Part shown: positions 41,846-50,225 of the stretch, piece by piece
Numbering within the stretch: position 1 is the first letter of the stretch
Layout of the letters: each line of letters opens with the position of its first letter
Source of the DNA: an uncultured Flaviramulus sp.
Lineage (GTDB): Bacteria > Bacteroidota > Bacteroidia > Flavobacteriales > Flavobacteriaceae
Reading direction: 5' to 3'
Length of the DNA stretch: 64,000 nucleotides
Assembly (NCBI GenBank): GCA_947495125.1
Contig: CANLXL010000003.1
Location: 248,001 to 312,000 of the forward strand
Notes under the pieces: generated by a model
Seen by the model: the letters and a program-made list of their open reading frames with translations, nothing else
The model's database searches: none
What the model was told of the DNA's origin: nothing
Made by a program: the position numbers and the translations under genes

Positions 41846-44029
41846 ATGAGTAGAAAGAAAAAAAGGAAATCCGGAAAAGGAATTTCCAACCTTACAAATA
41901 CTATTTTAAGTATTTTAAAAAAAGAAAGAAACCAAGCCTTTAATTACAAACAAATAGCTGCAAAACTTGGTGTTAATGATGCAAGCAGCAGAAATCAGAT
42001 TATAAAAAAATTACATGCTTTAAGTGCTAAACAAGAGATTGAAGAAGTAGAGCGCGGTAAGTTTAAAGCGATTGTTAATACCGAATATTATACTGGTATT
42101 TTAGATCTTTCAGTAAAAGGATCCGGCTATATTATTTCAGAAGATTTTGAAGATGATGTGTTTATAGCATCAAACAATATAAACAAAGCACTAAATGGTG
42201 ATGAAGTAGAATTTTATGTTTACAGACGACGTAAACGAGGAAAAGTAGAAGGCGAAATAACAAACATTATAAAACGTGAAAAAAGTGAGTATGTTGGGGT
42301 TATTCAAATTCATGACAAGTATGCTTTCGTAATTGCCGATAGCAATAAAATGTACAAAGATATCTTCATACCCATAAATAAAACGTTCAAAGCAGAAGAT
42401 GGCGATAAAGTTTTAGTGAGGTTAGAAGATTGGCCGGAAAAGGCAGATTCTCCATACGGAAAAGTTATTCAAGTACTTGGAAAACCCGGAGACCATAATA
42501 CCGAAATACATGCGATTTTGGCTGAGTACGGATTACCACATGAATTTCCACATGAGGTAGAAACCTTTGCGAATGCATTGAACACCTCTATTACCGAAGA
42601 AGAAATAGCCAAGCGTAGAGACATGCGTAAAGATTTAACCTTTACCATAGATCCTAAAGATGCTAAAGATTTTGATGACGCCTTATCATTTAAAGTTTTA
42701 GATAATGGGTTGTATGAAATAGGGATTCATATTGCAGATGTATCGCATTATTTACAAGAAGGAACTATTTTAGATGATGAAGCTTATGAACGTGGCACTT
42801 CTGTTTATTTAGTAGATAGAGTCGTACCAATGTTACCGGAAGTTTTATCTAATAACGCATGTTCGTTGCGACCACATGAAGAAAAATTAACTTTTTCTGC
42901 TGTGTTTCAAATGAATGATGCCTGTGAAATCAAGAATGAATGGTTCGGACGAACCGTAACTTATAGTGATACGCGTTTTGCTTATGAAGAAGCACAAGCT
43001 ATTATTGAATCTAAAACAAACGAAATACCTAAAGAGGTTTCTTTAACCGGAAAAGCATATAAAACAGATCAATCTATTGCTAATGCTATTTTAAAAATGG
43101 ATGAGTTAGCTAAAGCGATGCGTAGAAAACGAATGCATTCTGGTGCTATTTCATTCGATAAGGTAGAAGTAAAATTTAACTTAGACGACGCTAATAATCC
43201 GGTAGGTGTTTTCTTTAAAACCAGTAAAGATGCAAATAAACTTATTGAAGAGTTTATGTTATTAGCCAATAGAAAAGTATCAGAATTTATTGGAAAAAGA
43301 GATCCTAAAAAAACTTTTGTATATCGTGTTCATGATGAACCTGATGATAGTAAATTAGCAAACCTACAAGGTATAGTCTCAAAGTTTGGATATAAGCTAA
43401 ATTTTAAAGATCGCAAAACAACTTCGGCCTCACTTAATAATTTATTAAAAGAAGTAAACGGAAAAAAAGAACAAAATTTAGTAGATACTTTAACGATAAG
43501 AAGTATGAGTAAAGCTGAATATACCACACATAATATTGGACACTATGGTTTAGCATTCGATTATTACAGTCATTTTACATCACCCATTAGAAGGTATCCT
43601 GATGTCATGGCCCATCGTTTACTACAGCATTATTTGGACGGAGGTAAATCTGCTAATGAAGAGGCTTACGAAGATAAGTGTAACCATTCCAGTGCTATGG
43701 AAAATCTGGCCACTAAAGCAGAACGGGATTCTATAAAATATATGCAAATTAAATTCATGCAAGATCATAAGGACGAAGCCTTTACAGGTGTCATTTCCGG
43801 AGTAACCGATTGGGGAATTTATGTAGAAATTATTGCTAATAAATGTGAAGGTATGGTGAGTGTTCGTGATATGAAAGACGACCATTATGCTTTCGATCAA
43901 GATCAATATGCGATGGTTGGAAGAAATACTAAAACAATGTACCAGCTAGGTGACGAAGTTATTGTTAAGGTTAAAAATACCGATCTGGTTAAAAAACATC
44001 TCGATTTTAATCTTATAGGAAAACCTTAA
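41846..44029 (+). CDS. rnr: Ribonuclease R (RNase II family 3'-5' exoribonuclease)
   Basis: This 727-residue enzyme has the RNase R order: a basic N-terminus and winged helix (about 15-70), cold-shock OB domains (about 70-220), the RNB catalytic domain from FTIDPKDAKDFDDALSF with the conserved Asp cluster, the YTHF-like HYGLAFDYYSHFTSPIRRYPDVMAHR region, and a C-terminal S1 domain (FTGVISGVTDWGIYVEI). It degrades structured RNA to small oligonucleotides. The short basic tail of E. coli RNase R is missing. It is the first plus-strand gene right of the candidate origin. Confidence 0.95.
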   Translation: MSRKKKRKSGKGISNLTNTILSILKKERNQAFNYKQIAAKLGVNDASSRNQIIKKLHALSAKQEIEEVERGKFKAIVNTEYYTGILDLSVKGSGYIISEDFEDDVFIASNNINKALNGDEVEFYVYRRRKRGKVEGEITNIIKREKSEYVGVIQIHDKYAFVIADSNKMYKDIFIPINKTFKAEDGDKVLVRLEDWPEKADSPYGKVIQVLGKPGDHNTEIHAILAEYGLPHEFPHEVETFANALNTSITEEEIAKRRDMRKDLTFTIDPKDAKDFDDALSFKVLDNGLYEIGIHIADVSHYLQEGTILDDEAYERGTSVYLVDRVVPMLPEVLSNNACSLRPHEEKLTFSAVFQMNDACEIKNEWFGRTVTYSDTRFAYEEAQAIIESKTNEIPKEVSLTGKAYKTDQSIANAILKMDELAKAMRRKRMHSGAISFDKVEVKFNLDDANNPVGVFFKTSKDANKLIEEFMLLANRKVSEFIGKRDPKKTFVYRVHDEPDDSKLANLQGIVSKFGYKLNFKDRKTTSASLNNLLKEVNGKKEQNLVDTLTIRSMSKAEYTTHNIGHYGLAFDYYSHFTSPIRRYPDVMAHRLLQHYLDGGKSANEEAYEDKCNHSSAMENLATKAERDSIKYMQIKFMQDHKDEAFTGVISGVTDWGIYVEIIANKCEGMVSVRDMKDDHYAFDQDQYAMVGRNTKTMYQLGDEVIVKVKNTDLVKKHLDFNLIGKP

Positions 44030-44114
44030 GATTAGCCATTTTGAAGATGCTTATTTACACTTTTAAATTTGTAACAATTCAATAATTAATTTTACCAATA
44101 TTAAAAAATATAGT

Positions 44115-44408
44115 ATGATTTTAACAACAACAAATTCAATAGAGGAACATAGTATTCAAGATTATTTAGGCATTGTAACCGGAGTATCTTCATTGATTAA
44201 AAAAGATTTTTCATTTAAAACGGAAAGAAATTTAGAAATAATTGAAAATGTCATAAATGAAGCCAAAGAAAATGCGTTTCAAAAACTAAAGACAAATGCG
44301 CATAACTTAAAAGCAAATGCTGTTATCGGAATTAGTGTAGATATTGAAACCGTAAGCGGATCTTATTTTTTTGTTTCTGCAACCGGAACCGCTGTAAAAG
44401 TAGCATAG
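44115..44408 (+). CDS. YbjQ/UPF0145 family protein
   Basis: This 97-residue protein matches the YbjQ family (heavy-metal-binding-like): LTTTNSIEEHSIQDYLGIVTGVSS at the start, the helix with ENAFQKLKTNAHNLKANAVIGISVD, and the closing strand YFFVSATGTAVKVA. It probably forms pentamers. No function is firm, though the fold resembles heavy-metal-associated domains. It stands between rnr and the DUF2807 gene, with about 85 bases on each side. Confidence 0.85.
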   Translation: MILTTTNSIEEHSIQDYLGIVTGVSSLIKKDFSFKTERNLEIIENVINEAKENAFQKLKTNAHNLKANAVIGISVDIETVSGSYFFVSATGTAVKVA

Positions 44409-44493
44409 TTCAAAAAAATAATTTTAAGTTATTAAAAAAGGGAATAATTATTGATAATTTTACGTTAGGTACTTAAATTATATAATATAAACG

Positions 44494-45168
44494 ATGAAAC
44501 AAATACTTTCAATTTTAGCAATTATTATCTCTTCGATACTATTTGCTCAAGAACCCATAGAAAAGTCTATTGGAGAATTTACAGAACTTAAGGTATATGA
44601 TTTAATAGAAGTGGAATTAATTAAATCAAGAAAAGATAAAGTTGTGATTTCCGGTAGTAATGCTAAGGAAGTTCTTGTTAATAACAAAAACGGAAAGCTT
44701 AAAATAAAAATGAGCTTAGAAAGAATTTTTGATGGCAATAAAACAAAAGTTAAGTTATACTATACTTCCCTTGACCTTATCGATGTCAATGAAGGTGCAA
44801 AAGTGCATTCAAAAGATGTTATTAAACAATTTGAAATCGATTTAAAATCCCAGGAAGGTGGTAAAATAGATGTTAAATTAAACACCACTTATGCAAATAT
44901 TAAGGCGGTAACCGGAGGTAGTATTAAAACTTCGGGAAAATCAAAACGACAAGAGATTTCATTACTCACCGGAGGCGTTTATAAAGGGGGAGAACTTAAA
45001 ACAGAAAACACCGAAGTTGCTATTAGAGCGGCCGGAGAAGCTCATGTTAATGCCTCTGATTTGGTTGACATAAAAATTAGAGCAGGAGGTGATGTATATG
45101 TTTATGGGAATCCAAAAACTGTAAACGAAAGTAGAGTATTTGGAGGTCGCGTAAAAAGAATGGAATAG
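44494..45168 (+). CDS. Head-GIN (DUF2807) secreted protein
   Basis: This 224-residue protein has a signal peptide ending LFAQ and a right-handed beta-helix-like DUF2807 domain: IGEFTELKVYDLIEVELIKS, then repeated V/I-alternating strands, ending in ASDLVDIKIRAGGDVYVYGNPKTVNE. Such proteins are frequent in Bacteroidota, often called putative autotransporter adhesin, although no adhesion has been shown for most. It is followed by a strong hairpin terminator 20 bases after the stop. Confidence 0.86.
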   Translation: MKQILSILAIIISSILFAQEPIEKSIGEFTELKVYDLIEVELIKSRKDKVVISGSNAKEVLVNNKNGKLKIKMSLERIFDGNKTKVKLYYTSLDLIDVNEGAKVHSKDVIKQFEIDLKSQEGGKIDVKLNTTYANIKAVTGGSIKTSGKSKRQEISLLTGGVYKGGELKTENTEVAIRAAGEAHVNASDLVDIKIRAGGDVYVYGNPKTVNESRVFGGRVKRME

Positions 45169-45188
45169 ACCAAACGTATATTAGATTG

Positions 45189-45216
45189 AAAACCCACAGA
45201 AACCTGTGGGTTTTTC
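45189..45216 (+). terminator. Rho-independent terminator of the DUF2807 gene
   Basis: The stem AAAACCCACAG (45189-45199) pairs with CTGTGGGTTTT (45204-45214) across a four-base loop and runs into T residues. Confidence 0.85.
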
Positions 45217-45268
45217 TTTGTAAAAACTTTAAAATATTTCTTTACTTTGTGTAAATCTCCACAGCTAT

Positions 45269-45961
45269 ATGTTAGATGATATATTAACAGCAATTCCGTT
45301 TGGAATTATTTTAGCCTTTACCATTGGTCCTGTGTTTTTTGTACTGTTAGAAACTGGTGCTACAAAAGGATTCAGAAGTGCTTTGATATTCGATTTAGGC
45401 GTTGTATTTGCTGATATTATTTTTATATTAATTGCCTTTTATAGTACAAATAACTTGAGAGGAAAAATAAAAGACGATCCCAGTTTTTTAATTTTAGGTG
45501 GCGCTTTATTGATTGTTTACGGTTTTATTTCATTTATAAAAACATCGAAGTCCTTTAGAGCGATTGTAAAAGAATATCATAAAGTCGAAATTCAAAAAGA
45601 TTATGGAAAACTTTTTATAAAAGGATTTCTACTTAATTTTATTAATATTGGTGTGCTTTTGGGATGGTTAGCATTCATCGTATTGGGAGATTCTTTAACC
45701 ACATCAGAAAATGGTGAAATTATTTTTGTTGTAACGATGTTAACCTCTTATTTTATTACAGACATATTTAAAATACTAATTGCTAAAAGGTTAAAAGACA
45801 AACTAACACCAAGACTAATATTTAAAACAAAAAAAGTAATTACACTGGTTATATTAGGTTTTGGAGTGTTGTTATTAGTGCAAGGTTTGTTCCCGGAAAC
45901 CTACGAAAAGAATAAAGAAAAACTAGAAAAAATTAACCCAATAAAAGAAAAATTTTCATAA
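45269..45961 (+). CDS. LysE family translocator
   Basis: This 230-residue membrane protein has six hydrophobic helices and the LysE family start AIPFGIILAFTIGPVFFVLLETGATKGFRSALIFDLGV, with GFLLNFINIGVLLGWLAFI in the middle. LysE/RhtB relatives export amino acids or similar small molecules by exchange. A Lys-rich cytosolic tail ends the protein. It converges on a tRNA-Cys relic just downstream. Confidence 0.85.
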   Translation: MLDDILTAIPFGIILAFTIGPVFFVLLETGATKGFRSALIFDLGVVFADIIFILIAFYSTNNLRGKIKDDPSFLILGGALLIVYGFISFIKTSKSFRAIVKEYHKVEIQKDYGKLFIKGFLLNFINIGVLLGWLAFIVLGDSLTTSENGEIIFVVTMLTSYFITDIFKILIAKRLKDKLTPRLIFKTKKVITLVILGFGVLLLVQGLFPETYEKNKEKLEKINPIKEKFS

Positions 45962-45987
45962 TAAAACTGAAAATTTTTTAAGCTGAT

Positions 45988-46026
45988 AGGCGTCGAGTGG
46001 ATTCGAACCACCGCAGAAGGTTTTGC
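45988..46026 (-). pseudogene. 3'-half relic of a tRNA-Cys gene
   Basis: Read on the minus strand, 39 bases reproduce the 3' half of tRNA-Cys from the anticodon loop (GCAAAACC) to the acceptor strand and discriminator T. Compared with the intact gene at 46091-46161 it differs at four positions. Two of them change one T-stem pair from C-G to T-A together, keeping it paired. It has no 5' half. It lies beyond the terminator of the intact gene. Confidence 0.8.
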
Positions 46027-46054
46027 TTCTCTTGAATTTATTTTTATAAAATTC

Positions 46055-46085
46055 ACAAAAAAACCTCCAAGAGAACTTGAAGGTT
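46055..46085 (-). terminator. Terminator of the tRNA-Cys gene
   Basis: Read on the minus strand, AACCTTCAAG pairs with CTTGGAGGTT (one mismatch) across a four-base loop and is followed by seven T residues. It begins five bases after the tRNA 3' end. Confidence 0.8.
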
Positions 46086-46090
46086 AAAAG

Positions 46091-46161
46091 AGGCGTCGAG
46101 CGGATTCGAACCGCTGTAGAAGGTTTTGCAGACCTCTGCCTAGCCACTCGGCCACGACGCC
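46091..46161 (-). tRNA. tRNA-Cys (GCA)
   Basis: The 71 bases fold as a complete cloverleaf: acceptor GGCGTCG paired with CGACGCC, a D arm with GGCC and GTGGCTA, anticodon stem GAGGT/ACCTT with loop CTGCAAA (anticodon GCA), and T arm AGCGG-TTCGAAT-CCGCT. The discriminator is T (U73), as expected for tRNA-Cys. CCA is not encoded. A TACATTTG box (46238-46245, minus strand) is a possible promoter. A terminator follows at once. Confidence 0.93.
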
Positions 46162-46269
46162 AATTTGTAAAACTCATCAAAAAATGTTTTTGATAAACCT
46201 TTGAATTTGCCTTCCCCAAGAGATCGGAAATCTGGTGCAAATGTAAAAAAAAATGTGACTTTTCCTTAC

Positions 46270-46638
46270 TTAAAATTCGTTTTTACGCTTATCGGTCATT
46301 TTAATCGTTACTTTTTCTACATCACCACCAATTGGAGGGTTTAATTTGCTCACCCAAACGGTGGCTTTTTTAACTAATGTATCTTTTTGAAATACACGAT
46401 CCAAAATACGCCGTGCTACAGTTTCTAACAGATGAGAAGAGATTTGCATTTCTTCTTTAATCACCTTATTTAAAAAAACATAGTCTACGGTGTCTTTTAG
46501 TTGATCGGTTTTAGCCGAAGTTTGCAAATTTGCTTCTACCTGTAAATCTACGCGATAATCACTACCTATTTTGGTTTCTTCTTTTAAACAACCATGATAG
46601 GCAAATACACGTATGTTTTCTACTTTAATAACCCCCAT
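46270..46638 (-). CDS. folB: Dihydroneopterin aldolase
   Basis: This 122-residue enzyme of folate synthesis cleaves dihydroneopterin to 6-hydroxymethyl-dihydropterin and glycolaldehyde. FolB markers are VFAYHGCLKEETKIGSDYRVDL with the active-site Tyr-His and Glu, the YVFLNKVIKEEM helix, LLETVARRILD and the C-terminal WVSKLNPPIGG with the catalytic Lys. A -7-like box is not obvious. Its start region faces the intradiol dioxygenase gene across 78 bases. Confidence 0.9.
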   Translation of the reverse strand: MGVIKVENIRVFAYHGCLKEETKIGSDYRVDLQVEANLQTSAKTDQLKDTVDYVFLNKVIKEEMQISSHLLETVARRILDRVFQKDTLVKKATVWVSKLNPPIGGDVEKVTIKMTDKRKNEF

Positions 46639-46716
46639 AACTTTAAAAAATCAAACAAAGATACCTAAAAAGTAGGGTAAATTAAAAGAGACCTGTTTTA
46701 TAATAAAGATTAAAAA

Positions 46717-47391
46717 ATGAACAGAAAAAAGTTTTTAAAAAAAGGCATTACCGGGATAGGTGCCATTGTCGCGATGCCCTCGATAGCCGCTTCTTGTAGC
46801 ACGAATGATGATAATACCAACCCTAGTGGTTGTGCTCCTTCACCCTCAGAAACAGCAGGACCTTTTCCAATTAAGACCCCGGCAGACCTTGTGAGAGAAA
46901 ACATTGTTGGTAATAAAACCGGAGTTCCCTTACTTATAAAATTCACAATTGAAAATACCAATAACAATTGTCGGGCTTTACAAGGTGTTCATGTTGATAT
47001 ATGGCAATGCGATACAAAAGGGAATTACTCTGAGTATTCAGGACAGCTCGATGGGAATTTTACCAGCGAACATTTTTTACGTGGCAGACAAACAACAGAC
47101 AGCAACGGTAACGCATCGTTTATAAGTATATATCCTGGTTGGTATCCTGGTAGAACACCTCATCTCCATGTAGAAGTTAAAAATAGTGCAAACAAATCAT
47201 TACTAATTACACAGGTTTCTTTTCCTGAAGATGTGTCTAAAGTGGTATATGCAACTATGGGTTATAAAGGAAACGCAGATACCAATAACTCTAATGATGG
47301 TATTGTAGATGCCCGAAACTTAGCAGATAAGATTACGGGAAATATTACCGATGGCTATACGCTAACAAAAACTATTAGCGTAGCGGGGTGA
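46717..47391 (+). CDS. Intradiol ring-cleavage dioxygenase-like protein, exported
   Basis: This 224-residue protein has a Tat-like or lipoprotein N-terminus (NRKKFLKKGITGIGAI...IAASC). The mature part fits the intradiol dioxygenase beta-sandwich, without the helical dimer domain of cytosolic enzymes. The iron(III) ligands are expected at Tyr104 (GNYSEY), Tyr143 (GWYPGR), His149 and His151 (HLHVEV), all present. Exported members are widespread in Bacteroidota and act on unknown catechol-type or other aromatic compounds. It stands alone. Cytosolic pathway genes are not nearby. Confidence 0.85.
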   Translation: MNRKKFLKKGITGIGAIVAMPSIAASCSTNDDNTNPSGCAPSPSETAGPFPIKTPADLVRENIVGNKTGVPLLIKFTIENTNNNCRALQGVHVDIWQCDTKGNYSEYSGQLDGNFTSEHFLRGRQTTDSNGNASFISIYPGWYPGRTPHLHVEVKNSANKSLLITQVSFPEDVSKVVYATMGYKGNADTNNSNDGIVDARNLADKITGNITDGYTLTKTISVAG

Positions 47392-47574
47392 TTCAACCTT
47401 TAAATTTAAAAAAAGAGAAGATAACTGAAAACATCATTTAACGCATTGGATCAAGGAAGAAGAAATAGCAAGGTATTTGGCTTAGATAATGATTAAATCT
47501 TAGGTTGACCTTAAGGCCTTTTGGATAGCATATTCTGAACCGTCTTTTTATGCTTAAATATCGCTTTATTTCTA

Positions 47575-47582
47575 TAAATTTG
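47575..47582 (+). promoter_or_regulatory. Promoter -7 box of glnS
   Basis: TAAATTTG matches TAnnTTTG and lies 16 bases before the glnS ATG. The remaining 47392-47574 gap contains only short broken frames. Confidence 0.55.
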
Positions 47583-47598
47583 CGTTTTATTTTATAGC

Positions 47599-49590
47599 AT
47601 GTCTGAAGAAACCAAATCGCTCAACTTTATTGAGCATATCATAGAAGAAGATCTTAACAATGGATTATCTAAGAACGACTTACGCTTTAGATTCCCACCG
47701 GAACCCAACGGCTATTTACATATAGGGCATACCAAGGCTATTGGAATTAGTTTTGGATTGGGAGAAAAATATGCTGCTCCGGTTAACCTTCGGTTCGATG
47801 ATACAAATCCTGCGAAAGAAGAACAAGAATATGTCGACGCCATTAAGGAAGATATCGCATGGTTAGGCTATCAATGGGATAAAGAATTATTTTCTTCAGA
47901 TTATTTCCAACAACTTTACGATTGGGCGGTTATCTTTATAAAAGAAGGAAAAGCTTATGTAGATTCGCAATCCAGCGATGCCATGGCAGAACAAAAAGGA
48001 ACACCAACACAACCCGGTGTAGATGGGCCTTATAGAAACAGGAGTGTCGCAGAAAACTTAGACTTGTTTGAAAGAATGAAACAAGGTGAGTTTGAAGAGG
48101 GTTCACATATTTTACGGGCAAAAATAGACATGCAGCACCCCAACATGCTCATGCGTGACCCAATTATGTATCGTATACTAAAAAAGCGTCATCACAGAAC
48201 TGGTAACGATTGGTGTATTTACCCGATGTACGATTGGACCCATGGTGAAAGTGATTATATCGAACAGATTTCACATTCCTTATGTTCATTAGAATTTAAG
48301 CCCCACAGAGAGCTTTATGATTGGTTTTTAGATCAGGTTATTGATGAAAAGAAGTTAAGGCCTAAGCAGCGAGAATTTGCACGTTTAAATCTGAGCTACA
48401 CCATCATGAGCAAGCGAAAGCTACTGCAGCTCGTCGAAGACGGTATTGTAAAAGGCTGGGACGACCCCAGAATGCCAACTATTTCAGGTTTAAGGCGTCG
48501 AGGGTACACACCAAATGCCATTAGAAAATTTGTCGAAACCGTTGGTGTTGCCAAACGTGATAATGTCATCGATGTCTCGCTTTTAGAGTTTTGTATTCGA
48601 GAAGATTTAAATAAAACAGCACCTCGTGTCATGGCCGTTTTAAACCCTGTAAAAGTGGTCATTACCAATTACCCTCAGGATAAAGTAGAGTGGTTTGATG
48701 CCGAGAATAACCCGGAAGACCCGAGCGCCGGATTCAGGCAAGTTCCATTTTCAAAAACCTTGTATATTGAAAAAGAAGACTTTAAAGAGGAAGCCGGAAA
48801 CAAGTTTTTCAGATTAAAGCTAGGCGGTGAAGTTCGACTTAAAAATGCTTATATTATTAAAGCCGAACATGTTATTAAAGATGATCATGGTAATATTAAT
48901 GAAATTCATTGCACCTACTCTGAAGATACAGCGCGGCGCGTAAAAGGAACATTGCATTGGGTATCCGTTAGGCATGCTATCAAAGCAGAGGTTAGAGAAT
49001 ATGATCGCTTATTTATTGATGAAGAACCGGATAGCCACCAAGGCAAAGATTTTATAGATTTTATCAATCCGAATTCGTTAAAAACGATTGAAGCTTATAT
49101 TGAACCTAGCTTAAAAGATGTTAAAATTGGCGAACGTTTTCAATTTCAGCGATTGGGATATTTTAATGTTGATCATGACTCAACATCAGAACATTTAGTC
49201 TTTAATAAAACGGTTGGATTAAGGGATACCTGGGCTAAGCAGAAACCGAAGCAACAACCAACAAAGCCTGGTAATAACAATCAATATCAAAGAAAGCCTA
49301 TAGATGTTATTAAACAACTGGGGAAGAAGTATACCAACTTACCGGAGGCCAAACAACAAAAGGTAAAAGCCGAAATTTTAGAATTGGCCGAGAAGGTGAC
49401 TTATGAAGATTTGGAACCCTTGTTTAATACTGCGGTTAAGAAAACAGGTACTCGTATAGCGGTAATGTTGGCTCTAAGTGTTTTGCTTAAAAATGGTTTC
49501 GAGCAAAATGATGCCATTAAAGATTTTGTTGCTAAAGCTTTGGATGATAAGAATGAATTATTGGTCACAGAAGCCAGAAGTATTGGGTAA
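47599..49590 (+). CDS. glnS: Glutamine--tRNA ligase with C-terminal extension
   Basis: This 663-residue class I synthetase charges tRNA-Gln with glutamine. The HIGH motif is in GYLHIGHTKAIG, the second signature in SYTIMSKRKLLQ, and the anticodon-binding beta-barrels end near residue 555 (DHDSTSEHLVFNKTVGLRDTW). About 100 further residues (from a Gln/Lys/Pro linker through VIKQLGKKYTNLPEAKQ...LLVTEARS) form a helical extension. Fusions of GlnRS to YqeY-like domains are known in some lineages and this part could be a short, divergent one. The gene follows folB and the dioxygenase. Confidence 0.93.
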   Translation: MSEETKSLNFIEHIIEEDLNNGLSKNDLRFRFPPEPNGYLHIGHTKAIGISFGLGEKYAAPVNLRFDDTNPAKEEQEYVDAIKEDIAWLGYQWDKELFSSDYFQQLYDWAVIFIKEGKAYVDSQSSDAMAEQKGTPTQPGVDGPYRNRSVAENLDLFERMKQGEFEEGSHILRAKIDMQHPNMLMRDPIMYRILKKRHHRTGNDWCIYPMYDWTHGESDYIEQISHSLCSLEFKPHRELYDWFLDQVIDEKKLRPKQREFARLNLSYTIMSKRKLLQLVEDGIVKGWDDPRMPTISGLRRRGYTPNAIRKFVETVGVAKRDNVIDVSLLEFCIREDLNKTAPRVMAVLNPVKVVITNYPQDKVEWFDAENNPEDPSAGFRQVPFSKTLYIEKEDFKEEAGNKFFRLKLGGEVRLKNAYIIKAEHVIKDDHGNINEIHCTYSEDTARRVKGTLHWVSVRHAIKAEVREYDRLFIDEEPDSHQGKDFIDFINPNSLKTIEAYIEPSLKDVKIGERFQFQRLGYFNVDHDSTSEHLVFNKTVGLRDTWAKQKPKQQPTKPGNNNQYQRKPIDVIKQLGKKYTNLPEAKQQKVKAEILELAEKVTYEDLEPLFNTAVKKTGTRIAVMLALSVLLKNGFEQNDAIKDFVAKALDDKNELLVTEARSIG

Positions 49591-49667
49591 ACCTTAAAAG
49601 TGTTAAAAAAAAGAACCACATTGTATTTTTAATTATATTTAACTACTAACTAAACATTTTTAAAAAT

Positions 49668-50156
49668 ATGGATTTTAACTATTTAGCGATTTTGGTAGCC
49701 TCACTTGTGCCTATGGTACTTGGTTTTATTTGGTATGGACCTATGTTATTTCAAAAAGCTTGGATGCGTGAATCTGGAATGACTGAAGAAAAAATGAAGG
49801 GCGGCAATATGGCGGTAATCTTTGGATTGTCATTTGTATTAGCGATTTTACTTGCCTTTTTTGTTCAATTTCTTGCGATTCACCAAACTGGTGTTGTGAG
49901 TTTGGTTGGAGGTGATCCGACGGCTGAGGGTTTTTTACCGTCATTTCAAGCCTTTATGGATGACTACGGAAGTAATTTTAGAACATTTAAGCACGGTGTT
50001 CTTCATGGTGCTGTTGCCGGTATTTTTTTCGTGTTTCCTATAATGGCAACGAATGGTATGTTTGAAAGAAAGAGTTGGAAACTTACCTTCATAAACGTTG
50101 GCTATTGGACACTTGCCCTGATGCTCATGGGAGGAATTGTTTGTGCTTGGGTGTAA
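49668..50156 (+). CDS. DUF1761 family membrane protein
   Basis: This 162-residue protein has four hydrophobic helices and the DUF1761 pattern: YLAILVASLVPMVLGFIWYGPMLFQKAWMRESGMTEEKMKGG, a middle helix, and HGVLHGAVAGIFFVFPIMATNGMFERKSWKLTFINVGYWTLAL. The function of the family is unknown. It is followed by a strong terminator 25 bases after the stop, so it is monocistronic. Confidence 0.84.
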   Translation: MDFNYLAILVASLVPMVLGFIWYGPMLFQKAWMRESGMTEEKMKGGNMAVIFGLSFVLAILLAFFVQFLAIHQTGVVSLVGGDPTAEGFLPSFQAFMDDYGSNFRTFKHGVLHGAVAGIFFVFPIMATNGMFERKSWKLTFINVGYWTLALMLMGGIVCAWV

Positions 50157-50181
50157 ATTTTGTAATTTTATAACATATTTA

Positions 50182-50216
50182 AAGACTGAGGTATTTAATT
50201 ATCCTCGGTCTTTTTT
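50182..50216 (+). terminator. Rho-independent terminator of the DUF1761 gene
   Basis: AAGACTGAGG (50182-50191) pairs with CCTCGGTCTT (50203-50212, one G-T pair) and is followed by T residues. Confidence 0.85.
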
Positions 50217-50225
50217 CTTTTTGTA

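Noticed and set aside
47426-47500. Coding-like short frame in the gap before glnS (KTSFNALDQGRRNSKVFG)
   Set aside because: There is no start codon in a good context and the frame closes quickly. It could be a gene relic, but the evidence is too thin.
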